NCBI GenBank assembly: GCA_963829545.1
Contig: CAWHIX010000011.1
Location: 1 to 64,000, forward strand
From: JAXGXJ01 sp963829545
GTDB lineage: Bacteria > Actinomycetota > Thermoleophilia > RBG-16-64-13
Length of the DNA: 64,000 nt
Reading direction: 5' to 3'
Part shown: piece by piece, positions 42,100 through 50,116 of the stretch
Numbering within the stretch: the first letter of the stretch is position 1
Layout of the letters: every line of letters begins with the position of its first letter
Position numbers and translations under genes: made by a program
The notes under the pieces: model-generated
What the model saw: only the letters and a program-made list of their open reading frames with translations
The model's database searches: none
What the model was told of the DNA's origin: nothing

Positions 42100-42229
42100 A
42101 CCTGTGCGACCTCTCTGTCCCGTGGTGCCCGGGCTGCTTCGCTGAGGCGGGACCGCCTGCGAAAGGCGCGCCGACGACCGTGCAGGCCAAAGGCGCGATG
42201 CTCCCAAGAAACGGGGAAGACGACCGGCG

Positions 42230-42242
42230 TATCACCGTGATA
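42230..42242. promoter_or_regulatory. Palindrome upstream of gyrB
   Basis: TATCACCGTGATA, two 6-base arms around one base, in the 217-base gap between dciA and gyrB. Possible operator. No good promoter boxes were identified around it. Confidence 0.35.
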
Positions 42243-42316
42243 GGGCAGCCCGTGTTGGCGGAAATGATACCACACGGGGCCCACCGACGCCCCGCTTGCG
42301 TCCGCTGCCAGCGGCT

Positions 42317-43264
42317 CTATTGACGCTCTTCGCGGACGAACGCGGCCTTCATGGCGCGACCGATGATCTCCCGCAGTTCCGGACTGACCTCGAGGTCGCG
42401 AACACCCTCCAGAGCCGCCCGCTGTTCCTCGGTCAAGCCCCGCCGGTCGGTGTCGGCCAGGGGGGCCTCTACGACGGAGTCCTCTGCGAGGCGGCCATCA
42501 GCGGGCGACGCTGCCCGCTCGGCTGAGACGCTGACCGAAGCCGCGCCCTCGGTCGCGCCGCCGTCCTGCATCACGCCGTCCCCTCCAGTCGTGGCGCCTT
42601 CTCCACAGGCGTCGCTCGTCTTCGCAAGAGGCGTCGTCAGCCGGGGAGATCGGCGTGATGCCCGTGGCCGCACGGCGGCAGGACCCCGGTCCGGCGGCGC
42701 CTCCCAACCGGCATGCCGGAAGAAGACCGTACGTATCTCGTCGGTCTGCAGCGACTCGTTGAGCCGTACGCGGACGGCCTCGCCCATGAACTGCAGGGTT
42801 TGCGCCCAAGCGCTGGAGGACGTCGACACCACCAAGCGTCCCTGTCTGAGCTGTACCGGCCGGGCGTTGGCGGCTATCTCCGGACCGACGGCCTCGTCCC
42901 ACACCTCTGCCACCCTGCGGGCGGTGTCGGTCGGAGAGACTTTTCCCGTCTCCTGCCCCCGGGGGCGCCCGGGGACGCCCGGGGATCCCGGGGACGGCCC
43001 GGGAAACCGCCCCGATGAAGATGCGCGCCGCCGGGTCTGCGGCTGCGGACCCGCCTCGTCGACGTCGAGCCCGGGCCCGGGCCCCCTCGAGACCACGGAC
43101 GCCGGCGTCTCTTCGCACCCAGACGCCCCAGCAAGGGCCGGAGGCGCGGGGGCCGTTGGTGGGCTAGTCGACCCCGGCCTGGGTGAGGCGGGCTGCAGGC
43201 CGGCCTCACCCAGGAGGTCGCCCAGACGGTCGAAGTCGGCGCTGTCGGGATGAGACTCGCTCAT
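42317..43264 (-). CDS. dciA: DciA-like (DUF721) helicase-associated protein
   Basis: 315 residues. ATG 43264 overlaps the recF stop (ATGA). The DUF721 core spans about residues 110-185: VAEVWDEAVGPEIAANARPV, RQGRLVVSTSSSAWAQTLQF and IRTVFFRHAGWE. It is flanked by long disordered Pro/Ser/Gly-rich N-terminal and Ala/Thr-rich C-terminal parts, with a short helix at the end (SPELREIIGRAMKAAFV). In DnaC-less bacteria DciA assists loading of the DnaB helicase. The recF-dciA-gyrB order is as in actinobacteria. The 217-base gap after it holds the gyrB leader. Confidence 0.88.
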   Translation of the reverse strand: MSESHPDSADFDRLGDLLGEAGLQPASPRPGSTSPPTAPAPPALAGASGCEETPASVVSRGPGPGLDVDEAGPQPQTRRRASSSGRFPGPSPGSPGVPGRPRGQETGKVSPTDTARRVAEVWDEAVGPEIAANARPVQLRQGRLVVSTSSSAWAQTLQFMGEAVRVRLNESLQTDEIRTVFFRHAGWEAPPDRGPAAVRPRASRRSPRLTTPLAKTSDACGEGATTGGDGVMQDGGATEGAASVSVSAERAASPADGRLAEDSVVEAPLADTDRRGLTEEQRAALEGVRDLEVSPELREIIGRAMKAAFVREERQ

Positions 43265-44370
43265 GTCTGGAGAGGAAGCTCTACCACGTGAGCCGCACGC
43301 AGCTCTTCCCGGGTGAAGTAGCGCAGGTCGGTGGTGGTGATCAGCGTCTGCCCCCCTCGTCCGATCACCGCCACGAGCGCACGCCGGCGTTCCTCGTCGA
43401 GCTCACTCATCACGTCGTCGAGGAGGAGGAGCGGCCTTTCCGCCATCGCGCCACCGGCCCGGTCTGCCTGTCCATTGTCGCTCTGTTCCCACTCCGCCAG
43501 CACCAGACTGAGCAGGGCGGCCCGCTGCTCGCCCTGCGACGCGCAGTCCCGCATGTCCAGTCCCCGGCGGACGAGCCGTAGATCGTCCCGATGAGGCCCG
43601 AGGTGGGTGAAGGTCCGCTGCCGGTCGGCATCGCGCATCTCCGCCAGGCGCATCTCGTACGCGGACGCATCGAGAGCGCTCACGTTGCTGCGATACACCA
43701 AACGGATGGAATCCGGAGGTTCGCCCGTGAGGTCGGCGTACGTCTGCTGGAAGACACCCACGAAACCCTGCAGGCAGGCCGCCCGCCGGTCGGAGAGCAG
43801 AGACCCCGTCTCCGCCAGGATCTTCTCCCAGGGAACGAACTGCCCATCGTCGACGCCGAAATGACGGGCGCGCAGGAGGGAGTTGCGTTGGGCGAGCGCT
43901 TCCTCGTATTGTCTGAGCGCCGCCCGGTAGCTGACGTCTTCTCTTCCCGCCAGAGCGTCCAGATACTCTCTCCTGCGCCTCGGACTACCCTTGATGAGCC
44001 GCAGGTCATCCGGGATGAAGGTCCGCACGGGCACAAGCTCCCGCCAGCGTGAGGAATCCTCCAGCTCCGCCCCGTCGGCGGTCAGCCTCCGTTCGCCGCC
44101 GCGCGTGTAGGCCGCCGTGGCCGTGACCTCCACGCCGCTCGCCGGAGCGAGCACCAACTCGACGCGCAGGAAGTCCGCGTCGCGCTTCATGACATCGCGG
44201 ATGGAACCGGGCCGCAGAACGCCCCCCTGAAGGACGAGGGCCAAGGCCTCCAGCACCGTCGTCTTCCCCGCCCCGTTGGCACCCGAGAGCACGTTCAGCC
44301 CGGAGGAGAGATCCACCTGCAGATGAGAGTGGGCCCGCAAATTGGTCAACGTGGCGGTACGGACCAGCAC
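43261..44370 (-). CDS. recF: DNA replication and repair protein RecF
   Basis: 369 residues, intact, normal length. SMC-like ATPase that loads RecA at gaps together with RecO and RecR. Walker A GANGAGKTTVLEAL, signature region REDVSYRAALRQYEEALAQR, then DCASQGEQRAALLSLVLAEW (ABC signature) and Walker B PLLLLDDVMSELDEERR. It starts four bases after the S4-protein stop and overlaps dciA. Confidence 0.97.
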   Translation of the reverse strand: MLVRTATLTNLRAHSHLQVDLSSGLNVLSGANGAGKTTVLEALALVLQGGVLRPGSIRDVMKRDADFLRVELVLAPASGVEVTATAAYTRGGERRLTADGAELEDSSRWRELVPVRTFIPDDLRLIKGSPRRRREYLDALAGREDVSYRAALRQYEEALAQRNSLLRARHFGVDDGQFVPWEKILAETGSLLSDRRAACLQGFVGVFQQTYADLTGEPPDSIRLVYRSNVSALDASAYEMRLAEMRDADRQRTFTHLGPHRDDLRLVRRGLDMRDCASQGEQRAALLSLVLAEWEQSDNGQADRAGGAMAERPLLLLDDVMSELDEERRRALVAVIGRGGQTLITTTDLRYFTREELRAAHVVELPLQT

Positions 44371-44374
44371 GAGA

Positions 44375-44710
44375 CTATTCTCGGGCGGGATCGCCCTCGG
44401 CCGGAGGGTGTGTGCCGGCAGCGTCGGCCAGGCATCCCTCTAACCTCGGGGTGACCGTGGCTCTTTCATCTCCCACCCCCACCACGTCCCCGAAAGCGAG
44501 CTTGCGTCCCCGCCGGGTGTCCACTTCACCGTTCACCCGGACCTGGCCGCCGACCACCAGCACTTTGGCGTCTCCTCCGGTCGCAGCCAGCCCCGCCAGC
44601 TTCACGAACTGGCCGAGGGTGATGGGAAGGTCGACCTTCACGGCGCCCGGCCCATGGGCCGCGGACTTCCTCGACCGGTCTCCTCCAGGTTTGGGACTGC
44701 CGCCCGCCAC
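44375..44710 (-). CDS. S4-domain RNA-binding protein (YaaA/RlbA type)
   Basis: 111 residues. GTG 44710 lies 13 bases after the dnaN stop, with GGGGACAG upstream. The S4-like core is ITLGQFVKLAGLAATGGDAK, VLVVGGQVRVNGEVDTRRGR and KLAFGDVVGVGDE, flanked by short charged tails. Proteins of this kind sit between dnaN and recF in many Gram-positive bacteria; Bacillus YaaA/RlbA has been linked to 50S ribosome assembly. Confidence 0.88.
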   Translation of the reverse strand: MAGGSPKPGGDRSRKSAAHGPGAVKVDLPITLGQFVKLAGLAATGGDAKVLVVGGQVRVNGEVDTRRGRKLAFGDVVGVGDERATVTPRLEGCLADAAGTHPPAEGDPARE

Positions 44711-44723
44711 CTGTCCCCGAGAC

Positions 44724-45827
44724 CTAGTCGTTCAGCCGGATAGGCATGACCAAGTACAGGAAATCGTCTCCGGCTCCCTTGACCAGCCCGGGGCGCAACG
44801 GACTTATGAAGCGCAGGTAGACGGGGGACTCCTTGATGGCGGCGACTCCGGCTTCGAGAAACTCCGGATTGAAGCCTATCTCCACTTCCTCGCCGGAATA
44901 CTGCACGGGCATCGCTTCGCGCGCCTTGCCCACATCCTGTGACTCGGCCGATACGGTCAGGGTGTTCTCAGCGAAGTGCAGCCGCAGCGGTGCGTTCTTC
45001 TGGGCCAGAAGCCCGATACGCCGGACGGCTTCGAGCAACTCGTCATGATCCACCGCCACCTCGTAGTCGAAGGATTCGGGGATGAGTTGCTTGTAGTTGG
45101 GGAACTGACCATCGATGAGACGGGAGATGAGAGAGATGCCGCCCACCTGGAACAGGATCTGGTTCTCACTGGGGACCACCGTGAGGGTCGAGTCGGCGGT
45201 CGCACCCGCGATTCGCGAGAGTTCCAGGAGGGTCCGCGCCGGCACGATGGCTTGAAGGCTCTCAGTCACCGACGATTCCACCGCTGTCTCCTTGACGCTC
45301 AGCCGGTAGCTGTCGGTAGCCACCATACGTACAGAGCCCTTGGTCAACTGGATCAAGACCCCGGTGAGCACGGGCCTGGTCTCGTCTCGGGAAGCGGAAG
45401 CTGCGACCCGGTCGACCGTCTCGATAAACGCGGGCTTGTCGACCGTGAAGCCTTCTGCTGAGAACACCGGCAACTGGGGGAAGTCGGCGGCAGGTAGCGA
45501 GTGGAGTGTGAACAAGGATTCACCCGCTCTGATCTCAACCTGCGTCTCCCCCGGGCGCTGTTCGATAACGACGTCACCCACAGGAAGACTGCGCGCGATG
45601 TCCGTGGCTATACGGGCGGGCAGGACGAGCGACCCCGGCTGTTCCGCCTCGCCGGCCAAGGGAGCCTTGATGGAGATCTCCATGTCGGTGGCCGAAAGCA
45701 GCACCTGGTCCTCGCGAGCATCGATGAGGACACCCGACAACACCTGGATGGAACTGCGAGAGGAGACTGCCTTACTAGCTATCCCGAGGCACTCGACAAG
45801 CGCCTGCTTCGTGGTCTTGATCTTCAT
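44724..45827 (-). CDS. dnaN: DNA polymerase III beta sliding clamp
   Basis: 367 residues, intact, three clamp domains of about 120 residues each. N-terminus MKIKTTKQALVECLGIASKA; VLIDAREDQVLLSATDMEIS; LIDGQFPNYKQLIPESFDYE; C-terminus LYLVMPIRLND, which matches the usual MPMRL end. ATG 45827 with GAGGAGTACCG upstream. The ring encircles DNA and tethers polymerase and other clamp-binding proteins. Confidence 0.97.
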   Translation of the reverse strand: MKIKTTKQALVECLGIASKAVSSRSSIQVLSGVLIDAREDQVLLSATDMEISIKAPLAGEAEQPGSLVLPARIATDIARSLPVGDVVIEQRPGETQVEIRAGESLFTLHSLPAADFPQLPVFSAEGFTVDKPAFIETVDRVAASASRDETRPVLTGVLIQLTKGSVRMVATDSYRLSVKETAVESSVTESLQAIVPARTLLELSRIAGATADSTLTVVPSENQILFQVGGISLISRLIDGQFPNYKQLIPESFDYEVAVDHDELLEAVRRIGLLAQKNAPLRLHFAENTLTVSAESQDVGKAREAMPVQYSGEEVEIGFNPEFLEAGVAAIKESPVYLRFISPLRPGLVKGAGDDFLYLVMPIRLND

Positions 45828-46143
45828 CGGTACTCCTCGTCTGCGTAGGCGTTGACCGAAGCGCGTAGGGCAGCATCACGTCTATTACTACTTGTTTTTC
45901 TACAAGAAAGATAGCCGTTGTAATAGGCCTTGTGAACGATGTTGAAAACTGATGGACAGACACCGAAGAGGTGGTGTCCAACCCGACCACGGGTGCGGGT
46001 TGGTTGTGCATAGACCTTGGGGAGTCGTGTGGATAGCGCGGAACGATTGGCGGGGGAGGTGAGAGGGAAGGCTTTGCCCACAGCGAGTCCCAGGGTTATG
46101 GGCAGGGGACCTGTGGAAAGCGAGTCGTTGTATCCGCCGAAGA
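45828..46143 (-). promoter_or_regulatory. dnaA-dnaN intergenic region with DnaA-box-like sites and an inverted repeat
   Basis: 316 bases without a gene. DnaA-box-like sequences are TGTGGATAG (46028-46036) and TGTGGAAAG (46112-46120), one and two changes respectively from the consensus 9-mer on the opposite strand. Near dnaN an AT-rich imperfect palindrome has outer arms CTATTACTAC (45882-45891) and GTTGTAATAG (45917-45926) and inner arms CTTGT/ACAAG (45891-45895, 45902-45906). This could hold the dnaN promoter and an operator. Confidence 0.5.
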
Positions 46144-47592
46144 TCACTGGGCACTCTTTATTTTGTTGGTGAGTGACTGCACTCGGTTGTATGTGGCCCG
46201 GTCTTCCTGGATGAGCCGGTTGATCTTGTCGACGGCGTACATGACCGTGGTGTGGTCCCGACCGCCTATGCGCTCGCCGATCTTGGGCAGACTGGCGTCG
46301 GTCAGTTCGCGGGCCAGGTACATGGCAAGATGACGGGCCTCGACAACGGTGCGGCTTCTCTTGTCGCCGATGATCTCCGTGGTCGATATCCCGGTGAAGT
46401 CGGCCACCGTCGAGACGATCATGTCGATGGTGATGCGCGTGAAGGCGGTCTCGGGCATATCCTTGAGCACTTCGCGTGCCAGATCGACGGTGACAGGGCG
46501 CTTGTTGAACGACGCGTAGGCCATGACTCGCGTAAGACAACCCTCGAGCTCGCGGATGTTGCTGGGAACCCGGGAGGCGATGAGCATCAGCACATCGTCG
46601 TCGGCCAGAGGTATGCCGTCTGCCCGCACCTTCTTCTGTAGGATGGCCACGCGGGTCTCAAGGTCGGGGGGTTGGATGTCGGTGATAAGGCCCCACTCGA
46701 ACCGGGAGACAAGCCTGTCTTCCAGCGTGAGGAGGCCCTTCGGATGCCTGTCGGACGTGATCACGATCTGCTTCTGGGCGTCATACAGGGTGTTGAAGGT
46801 GTGGAAGAACTCCTCCTGGGTCTGCTCCTTCTTCTGAAGGAACTGGATGTCGTCGATGAGGAGGACGTCGATGGTCCGGTATTTGGCCTTGAAGCCTTCG
46901 ATGCTGTCCACGCGCAGGGAGTTGATGAAATCGTTGGTGAACGTCTCGAGGGTCACGTAGCGCACCTTGAGACCGGGACTATGGCGAAGGACGTACCAGC
47001 CCACGGCCTGCAGCAGGTGCGTCTTGCCCAGACCCACGCCGCCGTAGATGAACAAGGGGTTGTATTGAGTACCCGGGGTTTCCGCCGCGGCCAGGGCGGC
47101 TGCGTGTGCGAAGCGGTTGGACTGGCCGATGACGAAGGTGTCGAACGTGTACTTGTCGAGGAGTCCGCTGCCCGAATTCAGCGGACCATCGAGCCCGGCT
47201 GGGGCGGATCCTGTGCGGGTCTGCCCGCCGCTGGGAACGGTCTCCGTCCGGCCGGCGCCGGGGTCCTGGGTCGGAGCGGAGGTCTGGCTCTGGGCTCCAC
47301 CTCGTCCGCCATCGTCGTGGAATAGGACCCTCGAGAGTTCGGGTGATACGACGATCTCGCAGCGGACCGGCTCGCCCACGACGCTGGTAACTGCCTCGTT
47401 AATAGTGTCCTGGAACCGGTTCTCGATCCAGTCTTTGGCGAACTCGGAGGCCACTCCGATGGAATAGACACCGTCGCTGAAGCCCAGCCCCACGGTCGGC
47501 TCGAACCAGATGCGGAAGGTGCCCTCGTTCACCTGCTGCGCGATGAATTCGAGGGCCTGCCCCCAGATGGGATCGATGCCTGTCTTGTCCAA
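46144..47592 (-). CDS. dnaA: Chromosomal replication initiator protein DnaA
   Basis: 482 residues, intact. TTG 47592 has GAGGGG five bases upstream. Domain I starts GQALEFIAQQVNEGTFRIWF. The linker is Pro/Gly-rich (about residues 95-145). The AAA+ domain has YGGVGLGKTHLLQAVGWYVL, Walker B VLLIDDIQFLQKK and the sensor region. Domain IV carries the box-reading signature GERIGGRDHTTVMYAVDKIN. Binds DnaA boxes and melts oriC. Its gene lies 15 bases after the GHKL/HTH gene and is probably co-transcribed with it. Confidence 0.97.
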   Translation of the reverse strand: MDKTGIDPIWGQALEFIAQQVNEGTFRIWFEPTVGLGFSDGVYSIGVASEFAKDWIENRFQDTINEAVTSVVGEPVRCEIVVSPELSRVLFHDDGGRGGAQSQTSAPTQDPGAGRTETVPSGGQTRTGSAPAGLDGPLNSGSGLLDKYTFDTFVIGQSNRFAHAAALAAAETPGTQYNPLFIYGGVGLGKTHLLQAVGWYVLRHSPGLKVRYVTLETFTNDFINSLRVDSIEGFKAKYRTIDVLLIDDIQFLQKKEQTQEEFFHTFNTLYDAQKQIVITSDRHPKGLLTLEDRLVSRFEWGLITDIQPPDLETRVAILQKKVRADGIPLADDDVLMLIASRVPSNIRELEGCLTRVMAYASFNKRPVTVDLAREVLKDMPETAFTRITIDMIVSTVADFTGISTTEIIGDKRSRTVVEARHLAMYLARELTDASLPKIGERIGGRDHTTVMYAVDKINRLIQEDRATYNRVQSLTNKIKSAQ

Positions 47593-47607
47593 GATGCCCC
47601 TCTTCCG

Positions 47608-48375
47608 CTACAACACAGTGTTCAGATGGGCCAGCCCCGCCTCCGTGACCGAGCGATGGCCTGTGGCCTGGGATGCGACAAGGCCCGCCTCCTCGAGCGC
47701 TATCAAATCCCGGTAGGCGGACGAGGTCGACACGCCGAGTTCCCGGGCGATGCGGGTCGGACCGACGGGAGCCAGTTCGACCGTGAGCAAGAGGGCCTTC
47801 AATTGACGCTCGGCCAGATTATAGGCCGGGAGCCCCGCGGGCGCGAGCGCGTTCTCGGTCGGTGGAGCCACTCGCACGGTGACCACGGTCCCCCTGCCGA
47901 GATTGTCCTCGATCTCGAGAACCCCGTCCATGGCCGTCACCGTCTCCTGCACCAGCGCCAGGCCCGAGCCCACCCCGCGGATATAGCGCTTGGCAGTCCC
48001 GTCGGCAGAGGTGAAGCCGGCCCGGACGGCCGCCTGCTTGTCGGGGATACCGGGGCCGCCGTCGCTCACACGCAACGTGTTGCCGCCATCGAGGATGGTT
48101 ATCACCACCTCGGCAAAGGAGGCGTGCACCAGATTGGCGACCAGTTCCCGAATAAGGTCGGCCGGCAGGCGCCCACCCTGCTCGCGCGCCAGCGTGTAGG
48201 CTTGGGCGGTCAGTTCGTCGATAAGAGCGGAGGTGCCGTCCTCTCCAAGGCCCACCACGGGCACTGTGACGATGCGGGGCGGCGACTGACGCTGGGAGTA
48301 GACGGCTATGCGCGCCGGTTCACGCTGGGCGTGAGTCTCCGCCTCGTGTCCAAGGGTAGGCTGTGCGTTGGCCAT
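47608..48375 (-). CDS. GHKL-ATPase domain protein with C-terminal winged HTH, beside dnaA and oriC
   Basis: 255 residues. ATG 48375 (MANAQPTLGHEAETHAQ) is used because the likely transcription start is near 48447, inside any longer frame. The middle is a histidine-kinase/anti-sigma-type ATPase: N box LIRELVANLVHASFAEVVI, G1 SDGGPGIPDKQAAVR, G2 RGVGSGLALVQETV and GRGTVVTVRV. The C-terminal 70 residues form a winged helix (ERQLKALLLTVELAPVGPTR, IARELGVSTSSAYRDLIALE). No His-phosphotransfer or sensor domain is present. As the first gene of the dnaA operon it may regulate initiation, but no function can be read from the family. Confidence 0.82.
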   Translation of the reverse strand: MANAQPTLGHEAETHAQREPARIAVYSQRQSPPRIVTVPVVGLGEDGTSALIDELTAQAYTLAREQGGRLPADLIRELVANLVHASFAEVVITILDGGNTLRVSDGGPGIPDKQAAVRAGFTSADGTAKRYIRGVGSGLALVQETVTAMDGVLEIEDNLGRGTVVTVRVAPPTENALAPAGLPAYNLAERQLKALLLTVELAPVGPTRIARELGVSTSSAYRDLIALEEAGLVASQATGHRSVTEAGLAHLNTVL

Positions 48376-48453
48376 GATCAGGAAATGATCTCCCCAGCGG
48401 ATCGCCGATGCGGGCCCAGCGGTGACCTCAGGTCGGTTCCGGAAAGCCTTGTC

Positions 48454-48482
48454 ATTGTAACGAGGCTCTCCCCCATTTTCCA
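48454..48482 (-). promoter_or_regulatory. Likely promoter of the dnaA operon overlapped by a DnaA box
   Basis: On the minus strand TGGAAA (48477-48482), 17-base spacer, TACAAT (48454-48459). The -35 element lies inside a DnaA box (TTTTCCACA on the plus strand, 48476-48484), an arrangement that would let DnaA repress its own operon. Confidence 0.55.
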
Positions 48483-49071
48483 CAGGCCCGGAGGATGCTA
48501 CTCCATGGAAATAGCGCCTTTTTGTTTTCGGTCTGCTCCTGAACCGTCTGGCTTTCATGGCGATAAGACCGGCTCTGTGCAGGCAAAACCTGGTCTTAGT
48601 CCACAGCTCGGTCCACAGCTGTGGAAAACGTGCAGAAACAGGAAACGAGAAGGCCGCATACAGCACACTTTCTGTTGAAAGTGGGGAAACTCGTTCCGCC
48701 CCGCCCCGCCTGCCTTGCTGGGTCGCACGCTCGTAGACGGGAGGGCTCCTCCTGTGTCGCCCTTGCCGGAGATCGGCAGGGCCCGGAGCGGAGATCCGAG
48801 GCGCGCACCGCTGCCGGCAGGGTCAGGACGGCGCCTGGGGGGCGAATCGGGCCCCCTGGCCCATCGAGGCGGTTCCCGCGTGTTATCGGGCGCCGGGTTG
48901 GGCGAGAGGTGCGGGCATCCACAACGCCCTGCCGAGAGCGTACACAGGCCCCTGTGGAAACTGTGGACAAAACAGGGGATAGCGGGAGGGATCGCAGCGC
49001 GTCGTCAACGGCCGCTGTGGACTACTGGGGAGCGAGGGACGCCTGGGGCGCACAGCGGGGCGGGCGACCCT

Positions 49072-49108
49072 GCCAAGGGGCGGCGGCCCGAGGCCGCCTC
49101 CCCTTGGC
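49072..49108. repeat. Very strong hairpin at the edge of oriC
   Basis: Arms of 17 bases (49072-49088 and 49092-49108) pair with one mismatch around a three-base loop: GCCAAGGGG-C-GGCGGCC, CGA, GGCCGCC-T-CCCCTTGGC. It lies between the last DnaA box and the rpmH promoter. No T-run on either side. Confidence 0.8.
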
Positions 49109-49136
49109 GACTCGTGCAGCGTGCCGCCTCGGCCAT

Positions 49137-49165
49137 TTGACGCCAGGTTTCCGCACTTGTATACT
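49137..49165 (+). promoter_or_regulatory. Promoter of rpmH
   Basis: TTGACG (49137-49142), 17-base spacer, TATACT (49160-49165). The transcript would start near 49172, leaving a leader of about 88 bases before rpmH. Confidence 0.85.
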
Positions 49166-49259
49166 TCGCTGCCCTTTATGTATGCAGTGCCAAGATCGTT
49201 TGATAGACGGGGACGCGTGCGGCAGTGGCCCGCGGACCTATCGGGATAAGTGAGGGAAC

Positions 49260-49394
49260 GTGAAGAGGACGTATCAGCCGAACAAGCGCAAGCGCAAGAA
49301 GACGCACGGGTTTCGTGTCCGCATGAGTACCCGCGCGGGGAGGGCAGTCCTCAAGCGCCGGCGCGACAAGGGTCGCAAGCGCCTCTCAGCGTAA
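49260..49394 (+). CDS. rpmH: 50S ribosomal protein L34
   Basis: 44 residues, the usual length. GTG 49260 with GTGAGGG upstream. Sequence begins VKRTYQPNKRKRKKTHGFRV and ends RRRDKGRKRLSA, both hallmarks of L34. It is followed four bases later by rnpA, the standard pair next to many origins. Confidence 0.97.
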   Translation: MKRTYQPNKRKRKKTHGFRVRMSTRAGRAVLKRRRDKGRKRLSA

Positions 49395-49397
49395 CCT

Positions 49398-49796
49398 TTG
49401 GTGATTCGGTCGCGGGGCCGACTCTCACGAGCTGATGACTTCGCCCGCGTGTATCGCGCGGGCCGGTCGGTTGCCAACCGGTATCTAGTCCTATACTATT
49501 TCGAGCGCTCCGCGGCAGGCCCTGTTGAGCCTGGGGACGGTTCCCGGGTGGGGTTTTCAGTGTCCAAGCGTCTAGGTAATGCTGTGGACAGAAACCGGAT
49601 CAAACGTGTCCTGCGAGAAGCCTTTCGGGCCCACGCCCAGTCTCTCAAGGAGAACATGGACTACGTGCTCATCGCCCGGACTCCGCTGGTGGAACTGCTC
49701 GATTCAGAGGGTTTCGGGGCGGTGGAGTCAAAGATGATGGAGGTCTTCCGCAAGGCCGGCCTCGTATGTGCCCGGGAGGAACCACGGAGACAGTAG
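49398..49796 (+). CDS. rnpA: Ribonuclease P protein component
   Basis: About 132 residues. TTG 49398 or GTG 49401; neither has a clear site, so translation is probably coupled to rpmH. VGFSVSKRLGNAVDRNRIKR, then VLREAFR is the RNR-box signature that contacts the RNA subunit. It assists 5' processing of tRNA precursors. Confidence 0.95.
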   Translation: MVIRSRGRLSRADDFARVYRAGRSVANRYLVLYYFERSAAGPVEPGDGSRVGFSVSKRLGNAVDRNRIKRVLREAFRAHAQSLKENMDYVLIARTPLVELLDSEGFGAVESKMMEVFRKAGLVCAREEPRRQ

Positions 49797-49801
49797 CGAT
49801 A

Positions 49802-50116
49802 ATGACATCGGCCCGGTCCGCGCAGCCCGCGCGGTCGCAGCGGCCGGTGGGGCTGCGCAATCCTCTCAAGATGCTGCTGCTGGGGATGATCCGCGGCTAC
49901 CAGATATTCATCTCACCGGGTCTGCCCCGCGCCTGCAAGTATCACCCTTCCTGCTCCCAGTACGCAGTCGATGCGCTGACCAAGTACGGCGTCCTCCGCG
50001 GCCTCGTGCTTGCCGGGTGGAGGATCCTCCGCTGTAATCCCCTCAGCTACGGGGGCTATGACCCGGTGGAGGCGCAGACCCTTTTCCGTTCGCGCCGTGA
50101 GGGAGGACCCAAGTAG
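49802..50116 (+). CDS. yidD: Membrane protein insertion efficiency factor YidD
   Basis: 104 residues. ATG 49802. LLLGMIRGYQIFISPGLP, CKYHPSCSQYAVDALTKYG and AGWRILRCNPLSYGGYDPV are the conserved YidD blocks, including the Cys residues. It has an amphipathic, membrane-associated nature and lies directly before yidC (stop TAG immediately before the yidC ATG). Confidence 0.95.
   Translation: MTSARSAQPARSQRPVGLRNPLKMLLLGMIRGYQIFISPGLPRACKYHPSCSQYAVDALTKYGVLRGLVLAGWRILRCNPLSYGGYDPVEAQTLFRSRREGGPK

Larger units (their letters stand above)
48376..49136. other. oriC: Chromosomal replication origin (oriC)
   Basis: About 760 bases without genes at the point where gene direction switches. Candidate DnaA boxes (on either strand): 48476-48484 (TTTTCCACA), 48597-48605, 48609-48617, 48620-48628 (TGTGGAAAA), 48915-48923 (GCATCCACA), 48953-48961, 48962-48970 (TGTGGACAA) and 49016-49024. 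Boxes at 48609-48628 form the palindrome TCCACAGCTGTGGA. No clear AT-rich unwinding element was found; the least GC-rich part is about 48500-48560. The segment 48690-48900 is very GC-rich and shows no recognisable element. Confidence 0.85.

Noticed and set aside
42100..42207. N-terminal extension of GyrB to an ATG at 42207
   Set aside because: The added residues are Arg/Ser/Pro-rich, unlike any GyrB N-terminus, and lack a ribosome-binding site. TTG 42099 gives a normal start.
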